DNA of 18,337 nt from Candidatus Methanomethylophilaceae archaeon. GTDB taxonomy: Archaea; Thermoplasmatota; Thermoplasmata; Methanomassiliicoccales; Methanomethylophilaceae. Of the stretch, positions 15,238 through 18,337 are shown piece by piece. The notes beneath the pieces were generated by a model, which was not told the DNA's origin, did no database searches, and was given only the letters and a program-made list of their open reading frames with translations. Location: NCBI GenBank assembly GCA_017475875.1, contig JAFVET010000052.1:1-18337 (forward strand). The letters are read 5' to 3'. Positions within the stretch are counted from its first letter, which is position 1, and the number at the start of each line of letters is the position of its first letter. A program made the position numbers and the translations under genes.

Positions 15238-15468
15238 ATGTGTCTTGCAGTACCGGGAAAGATCGTCCGTATAGACGGCGACATGGCTGACGTGGACTTC
15301 GGCGGGGTCACCCGCAAGGCCAACGTCTCGATGGTCGACGCGTCCGTCGGGGAATGGGCCGTAGTCCATGCGGGTTTCGCCATCCAGATCATGGACGAGG
15401 AGGACGCCCAGGAGACAATAAGGCTCTGGAACGAGGTCCTCGACAGCGACAAAGTGACTTATTGCTGA
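15238..15468 (+). CDS. hypC: Hydrogenase maturation chaperone HypC/HupF
   Basis: This 76-residue protein begins MCLAVPGKI, the HypC signature. After Met removal the terminal Cys binds HypD and carries the Fe(CN)2CO unit to the [NiFe]-hydrogenase large subunit. A small OB-like barrel follows (DVDFGGVTRKANVSMV, VGEWAVVHAGFAI), with the common ending pattern MDEEDAQETIRLW. It ends VTYC, with a second Cys at the extreme C-terminus. Other hyp genes are absent from the window, so here hypC is uncoupled from the maturation operon and attached to NAC. It serves the hydrogenases of a hydrogen-dependent methanogen by inference. Its last ten bases overlap the opposing DUF2188 gene. Confidence 0.93.
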   Translation: MCLAVPGKIVRIDGDMADVDFGGVTRKANVSMVDASVGEWAVVHAGFAIQIMDEEDAQETIRLWNEVLDSDKVTYC

Positions 15469-15791
15469 ACCGAGGGGAACCCCCCTCGCTTCTTTTTCTG
15501 TATCTTCCCGTCCTTCTTCTGGCGGACGACGCTCGTGCCTTGGTTCTTGGCTACCTTTTTGGCGTAATCCTCGGCTTCGGTCTTGGTGTCGAACCTCTTC
15601 AACGCCTTCTTCGCGTTGGCCTTCTTGACCTGCCACCCGCCGTCAGGATGCGGCGATACGAAATACGACGTGTTGGAGTGGCCTTTCTTGGAATCGTCGG
15701 AAGTCTTCTCCGTCGCAGGCTTCTTCTCCGCCGTCGTTTTCTTTTCAGGCTCGTTTTTCTGGGTTTCGTTCTTCTTGGAAAAAAGTCCCAT
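15459..15791 (-). CDS. Small Lys-rich DUF2188-domain protein
   Basis: This 110-residue protein has a hydrophilic, Lys/Glu/Thr-rich N-terminal segment (about 1-38, MGLFSKKNETQKNEPEKK and onward). A DUF2188-like domain follows (about 41-96), with YFVSPHPDGGWQVKKANAKK, RFDTKTEAEDYAKKVAKNQG and TSVVRQKKDGKIQ. The C-terminus is very basic. The family is uncharacterised; a nucleic-acid or membrane-surface contact is only a guess from charge. The reading frame is credible because the domain is recognisable and the base composition shifts toward Lys codons. It converges with hypC. The last codons, encoding KRGGFPS, are written through the hairpin that should end the hypC transcript. ATG 15791 has no strong ribosome site. 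Confidence 0.72.
   Translation of the reverse strand: MGLFSKKNETQKNEPEKKTTAEKKPATEKTSDDSKKGHSNTSYFVSPHPDGGWQVKKANAKKALKRFDTKTEAEDYAKKVAKNQGTSVVRQKKDGKIQKKKRGGFPSVQQ
15471..15497 (+). terminator. Terminator after hypC, inside the opposing coding region
   Basis: CGAGGGG (15471-15477), loop AACC, CCCCTCG (15482-15488) forms a perfect seven-base-pair stem, followed by CTTCTTTTTC. It starts three bases after the hypC stop codon and ends the alaX-NAC-hypC unit. It lies wholly within the 3' end of the DUF2188 gene. Confidence 0.7.
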
Positions 15792-16059
15792 GATACCGCT
15801 TCGGAATCCTACTGTGGGTATTCATCGTTTGCCTTCACTCCGTAAATACTCGTGACGGGTGTCGACACGGTTCCGGCATCGAAAATAAAAACGTCCCCTT
15901 CGAATCATCGACCATCAATCTTTTCATGTCCGACCAGGTGTTTCGTCGTTTCTCCGAGTAGCAATCAGAATGGTGTCATATCCAAGTAGTGAATTAGTCT
16001 AAAAGTAACACGCTTGAATGATTAATAACATTCATATACGGTGCAGGAGTCTAGGGTCC
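15792..16059. promoter_or_regulatory. Divergent intergenic region, DUF2188 gene / ABC importer
   Basis: These 268 bases hold no gene that I can support. They contain a perfect ten-base palindrome GTGTCGACAC (15859-15868), upstream of a minus-strand TATA-like GAGTATTTAC (about 15843-15852). An AT-rich stretch also carries the small inverted repeat TTAGTCTAA (15994-16002). Plus-strand promoter candidates are CTAAAAGTAA (15999-16008) and CATATA (16033-16038); the latter predicts a start at or near ATG 16060. No cobalamin riboswitch-like structure was recognised. Confidence 0.45.
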
Positions 16060-17130
16060 ATGGACAACAAGATCCTGGCGGTAACGGTCGCGGTCGTCGC
16101 AATCGCGGTCGGAATCTCCGCCATCTTTCTGTTGAACAACGGTTCCGGAACCGCAGACGAAGGTTCTCAGGTCGATTACGTCCCCACTGGGAGCGATGAA
16201 CCCGACGGGATCACGCAGGTCACCGTAACGGACAACCTCGGTGTGACCAAGACGGTCAAATACAAGCCCGAAAGGGTGGTATGTCTCAGTACGTACGCAT
16301 GCGAGGCGCTGATGTTGCTCGGGCAGACGGACAGGGTCGTGGCCGTGACCAATTCCTCCAAGACTAACGCCGATCAGGCGGAATACTTCGTCAACGCCAA
16401 GGACATCGGCAATTTCAACAATCCGGACATGGCCGCCATCCTCAAGCTGGATCCTGATCTCATCATCCATTACGGGACCCAGACCGCGGTCGCCGAGAAA
16501 CTCGATTCCCTCCACCTCCCGTACGTCAGCCTCCAGTGCTCCAACGTGTCGACCATAAAGCAGGAGATAACGGCACTCGGCAAGATATTCGGACAGGAGG
16601 AACTAGCAGAGAAGTACTGCGGATACTACGATGATATCGTGGAACAGGTTTCGAAGGCCGCAGGTTCCAGCGATTCGAAGAAGACGGTCTACATGGAATC
16701 CTTCAGCTCGATGTACGCCATGGGGCTCAGTTCCACATACTCCGTCCTGGCTCTCCAGGCCGGTGCCGACCTGATATACAAGGAGCAGGCCAGCGCCACC
16801 GTGAGTCCCGCATGGGTCGTCGGCAAGAACCCCGATGTGATAATCAAGACGCAGACCCTGGCCAACATGGTGGACGGCGGGGCGGAGAACATCTACAACG
16901 AGATCTGTTCCCGCACCGGTTTCGGTACCGTGTCCGCGGTCCGCGACGGCGACGTCCACGTTCTGTGCAGCCAGCTTTTCGCGGGACCGAGGTGTTTCGC
17001 GGGATTGGTGGCTTGCAGCAATATCCTGAACGGGGACGACGGGCTCTCGGTCACCAAGGTCCTCACCGACTACAATTCCATGTTCGGTCTCCACATATCG
17101 ATGGACGACCTCACATACCCCAACCTCTGA
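16060..17130 (+). CDS. ABC importer substrate-binding protein (iron-chelate/cobalamin type), membrane-anchored
   Basis: From ATG 16060 the protein has 356 residues and belongs to the FepB/BtuF-like periplasmic-binding family. The N-terminus has one charged pair and then a hydrophobic helix (about 5-27, KILAVTVAVVAIAVGISAIF). There is no lipobox Cys and no clear cleavage site, so it is probably anchored by its N-terminal helix. The family core follows: VTVTDNLGVTKTVKYKPERVV, LSTYACEALMLLGQTDRVVAV, DIGNFNNPDMAAILKLDPDLII and later PAWVVGKNPDVIIKT. ATG 16060 has GGAG ten bases upstream; an in-frame ATG at 16018 would add 14 residues before the helix and is less likely. Iron complexes and corrinoids are both possible cargo, and sequence alone does not separate them. 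It is followed after 26 bases by the permease. Confidence 0.85.
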   Translation: MDNKILAVTVAVVAIAVGISAIFLLNNGSGTADEGSQVDYVPTGSDEPDGITQVTVTDNLGVTKTVKYKPERVVCLSTYACEALMLLGQTDRVVAVTNSSKTNADQAEYFVNAKDIGNFNNPDMAAILKLDPDLIIHYGTQTAVAEKLDSLHLPYVSLQCSNVSTIKQEITALGKIFGQEELAEKYCGYYDDIVEQVSKAAGSSDSKKTVYMESFSSMYAMGLSSTYSVLALQAGADLIYKEQASATVSPAWVVGKNPDVIIKTQTLANMVDGGAENIYNEICSRTGFGTVSAVRDGDVHVLCSQLFAGPRCFAGLVACSNILNGDDGLSVTKVLTDYNSMFGLHISMDDLTYPNL

Positions 17131-17156
17131 GGAGGGTGCCCCGACAGGTGCGACAG

Positions 17157-18257
17157 ATGGATGTCAAATCGGTATACGGGGCTCAGAAGCGGAAGCGGAG
17201 ACTCTTCCTCCTGTCAACCATATCCCTGCTCGCCGTGACGGCCGTCGCGGGACTCTGCATCGGGTCGGAGATGGTGAGCTTCCCGGACATGCTGGTTTCG
17301 ATAGGGAACGCCCTCTTCCCCGACATCTTCGAACCCGCCGGTAGGTGGCAGGGTCCCGTGGTGATCGAGCTCTACGCACCGCGCGTCGTGATGGCGATAC
17401 TCGCCGGTTTCTCACTCGCCATAGCCGGGACGGTCATGCAGAGCACCCTCCGCAACCCGCTCGTCAGCCCGTTCACCCTCGGTCTCTCGTCGGCGGCCGG
17501 ATTCGGTGCCGCCGTCGGGATCGTTCTCGGCCCCGCCCTGTTGGGCGGATCGTACGCCATGGGCGTGACATTTCTGGGAATGGAGTTCACGTTGTCGAAC
17601 ATCTTCGTCACGGTCCTGGCGTTCGCGACCGGTCTGCTGAGCACCGTCGTCGTGCTCGTGATCGGCAAGCGTATGAACACAAGCCGTTCCGTGGTCATCC
17701 TCACCGGGGTGATCGTAGGGTACCTCTTCCAGGCCGGGATCACCGCCCTCAAATACGTATCGGGCGACGACTCCCTCCGCGGGATAACCGGATGGCTGAT
17801 GGGAAGGATGTGGGAGGTCGATTGGAAGGCCGTCGTCATAGCCCTCCCCGTGGTGGCCGTGTGTTCGATCCTCATAATCAAGGACTCCCAGGTTTTCAAC
17901 GCGATAACCGCCGGGGACGACGTAGCCAAGACCCTCGGGGTCGATGTGGAAAGGTTCCGCAGGAGGTCGCTGATCATCATCACGTTGGCTGCTTCCACTT
18001 GTCTCGCGTTCACCGGGATCATAGGTTTCATAGGCCTCATGGCCCCGCACATCTGCAGGATGATCATCGGCAACGACCAGCGGTTCCTGGTGCCCGTGTC
18101 GGGTGTGCTCGGAGCGCTCATACTGCTCGTTTCCGACACGGTGTCCCGCACGATCCTGGCCCCCATCGAGATCCCGGTGGGTGTGATCATGTACCTCCTC
18201 GGAGGAGTATTCTTCATATATCTCATAACGCGCAGGAACGGGAGGGTGTTGGAATGA
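17157..18257 (+). CDS. ABC importer permease, FecCD/BtuC family
   Basis: This 366-residue polytopic membrane protein has about nine or ten hydrophobic helices. Family signatures are AGTVMQSTLRNPLVSPFTLG with GLSSAAGFGAAVG, then ITGWLMGRMWEVDW, TLGVDVERFRRRS and GFIGLMAPHICRMIIG, which includes the cytoplasmic loop contacting the ATPase, and finally EIPVGVIMYLLGGVFFIYLI. It forms the homodimeric channel for iron-chelates or cobalamin. ATG 17157 has AGGTG six bases upstream. An in-frame GTG at 17148 with GGAGGGTG nine bases before it is the alternative. The longer open frame back to 16812 lies over the binding-protein gene and is a shadow. Its stop overlaps the next start as ATGA, so the ATPase is translationally coupled. 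Confidence 0.92.
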   Translation: MDVKSVYGAQKRKRRLFLLSTISLLAVTAVAGLCIGSEMVSFPDMLVSIGNALFPDIFEPAGRWQGPVVIELYAPRVVMAILAGFSLAIAGTVMQSTLRNPLVSPFTLGLSSAAGFGAAVGIVLGPALLGGSYAMGVTFLGMEFTLSNIFVTVLAFATGLLSTVVVLVIGKRMNTSRSVVILTGVIVGYLFQAGITALKYVSGDDSLRGITGWLMGRMWEVDWKAVVIALPVVAVCSILIIKDSQVFNAITAGDDVAKTLGVDVERFRRRSLIIITLAASTCLAFTGIIGFIGLMAPHICRMIIGNDQRFLVPVSGVLGALILLVSDTVSRTILAPIEIPVGVIMYLLGGVFFIYLITRRNGRVLE

Positions 18258-18337
18258 TAATCAGGGCCGAGGGACTCGACCAGGGATACGGCGGGGACGT
18301 CGTCGTCCACGGGTTCGAAGGTGAGTTCCATACCGGA
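18254..18337 (+). CDS. ABC importer ATP-binding protein, 5' part only
   Basis: ATG 18254 overlaps the permease stop by four bases (ATGA), and the frame stays open for 28 codons to the window edge. The visible start, MIIRAEGLDQGYGGDVVVHG, fits the first strand and A-loop Tyr of a FepC/BtuD-like nucleotide-binding subunit (pattern L-x-x-G-Y-G). The Walker A motif lies outside the window. The assignment rests on this pattern together with the order binding protein-permease-ATPase. Confidence 0.75.
   Translation, partial: MIIRAEGLDQGYGGDVVVHGFEGEFHTG

Noticed and set aside
16018..16059. Upstream ATG for the substrate-binding protein
   Set aside because: It adds 14 residues with basic and Cys content before an already complete membrane anchor, while ATG 16060 has a GGAG upstream.
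15792..16059. Cobalamin riboswitch before the importer
   Set aside because: No B12-box-like conserved sequence or convincing multi-stem structure was seen, and the likely transcript start leaves little or no leader.

Overview
The window looks like a chromosomal segment of a moderately GC-rich methanogenic archaeon, most likely a member of the Methanomassiliicoccales (Thermoplasmata). Archaeal marks are a nascent polypeptide-associated complex (NAC) protein, a long AlaX-type tRNA editing protein, TATA-type promoters with a probable leaderless start, and membrane-anchored surface proteins. Hydrogenase maturation protein HypC and corrinoid/cobaltochelatase-type genes fit a corrinoid-dependent methanogen. 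All 13 visible stop codons are TGA (11) or TAA (2) and none is TAG, as expected in a pyrrolysine-using lineage. The lineage is inferred from gene content only.

Layout. Bases 2-2730 (+) hold two secreted, C-terminally anchored surface proteins. The first is cut by the left edge, and the second overlaps or abuts it and has a problematic start. They end at a strong hairpin/T-run terminator. Bases 2828-10326 (-) hold two tandem, clearly paralogous CobN/BchH-type metal chelatase large subunits of about 1,250 residues each, probably one operon read from a promoter near 10380. Divergent from them (10456-10992, +) is a small stand-alone corrinoid (B12)-binding protein. The shared promoter region contains a near-palindrome like the core of a DtxR-family metalloregulator box, and a perfect version of the same 16-base palindrome lies about 700 bases away, downstream of the corrinoid gene.

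Bases 11193-13013 (-) encode a bacterial-type aspartyl-tRNA synthetase with residues resembling non-discriminating enzymes. Upstream of it on the same strand is an Lrp/AsnC regulator (13099-13554). Divergent from the regulator is a + strand group: a long-form AlaX (alanyl-tRNA deacylase), NAC and HypC (13666-15468). HypC converges with a small Lys-rich DUF2188 protein (15459-15791, -). The right end (16060-18337, +) is an ABC importer of the iron-chelate/cobalamin type: membrane-anchored substrate-binding protein, FecCD/BtuC permease and the first 28 residues of the ATPase, running off the window.

How the parts may fit. Three units relate to metals and tetrapyrroles: the CobN pair, the corrinoid-binding protein and the iron/corrinoid importer. 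The metalloregulator-like boxes suggest that at least the CobN/corrinoid divergon is metal-controlled. The ATPase partners of a CobN chelatase (CobS/CobT or ChlI/ChlD) are not in the window, so the metal and substrate of the two CobN proteins cannot be read from this sequence. The middle block (AspRS, AlaX, NAC, HypC) is translation and protein-maturation housekeeping. No RNA gene, IS element, CRISPR array or origin was seen, and no gap between genes exceeds 300 bases.
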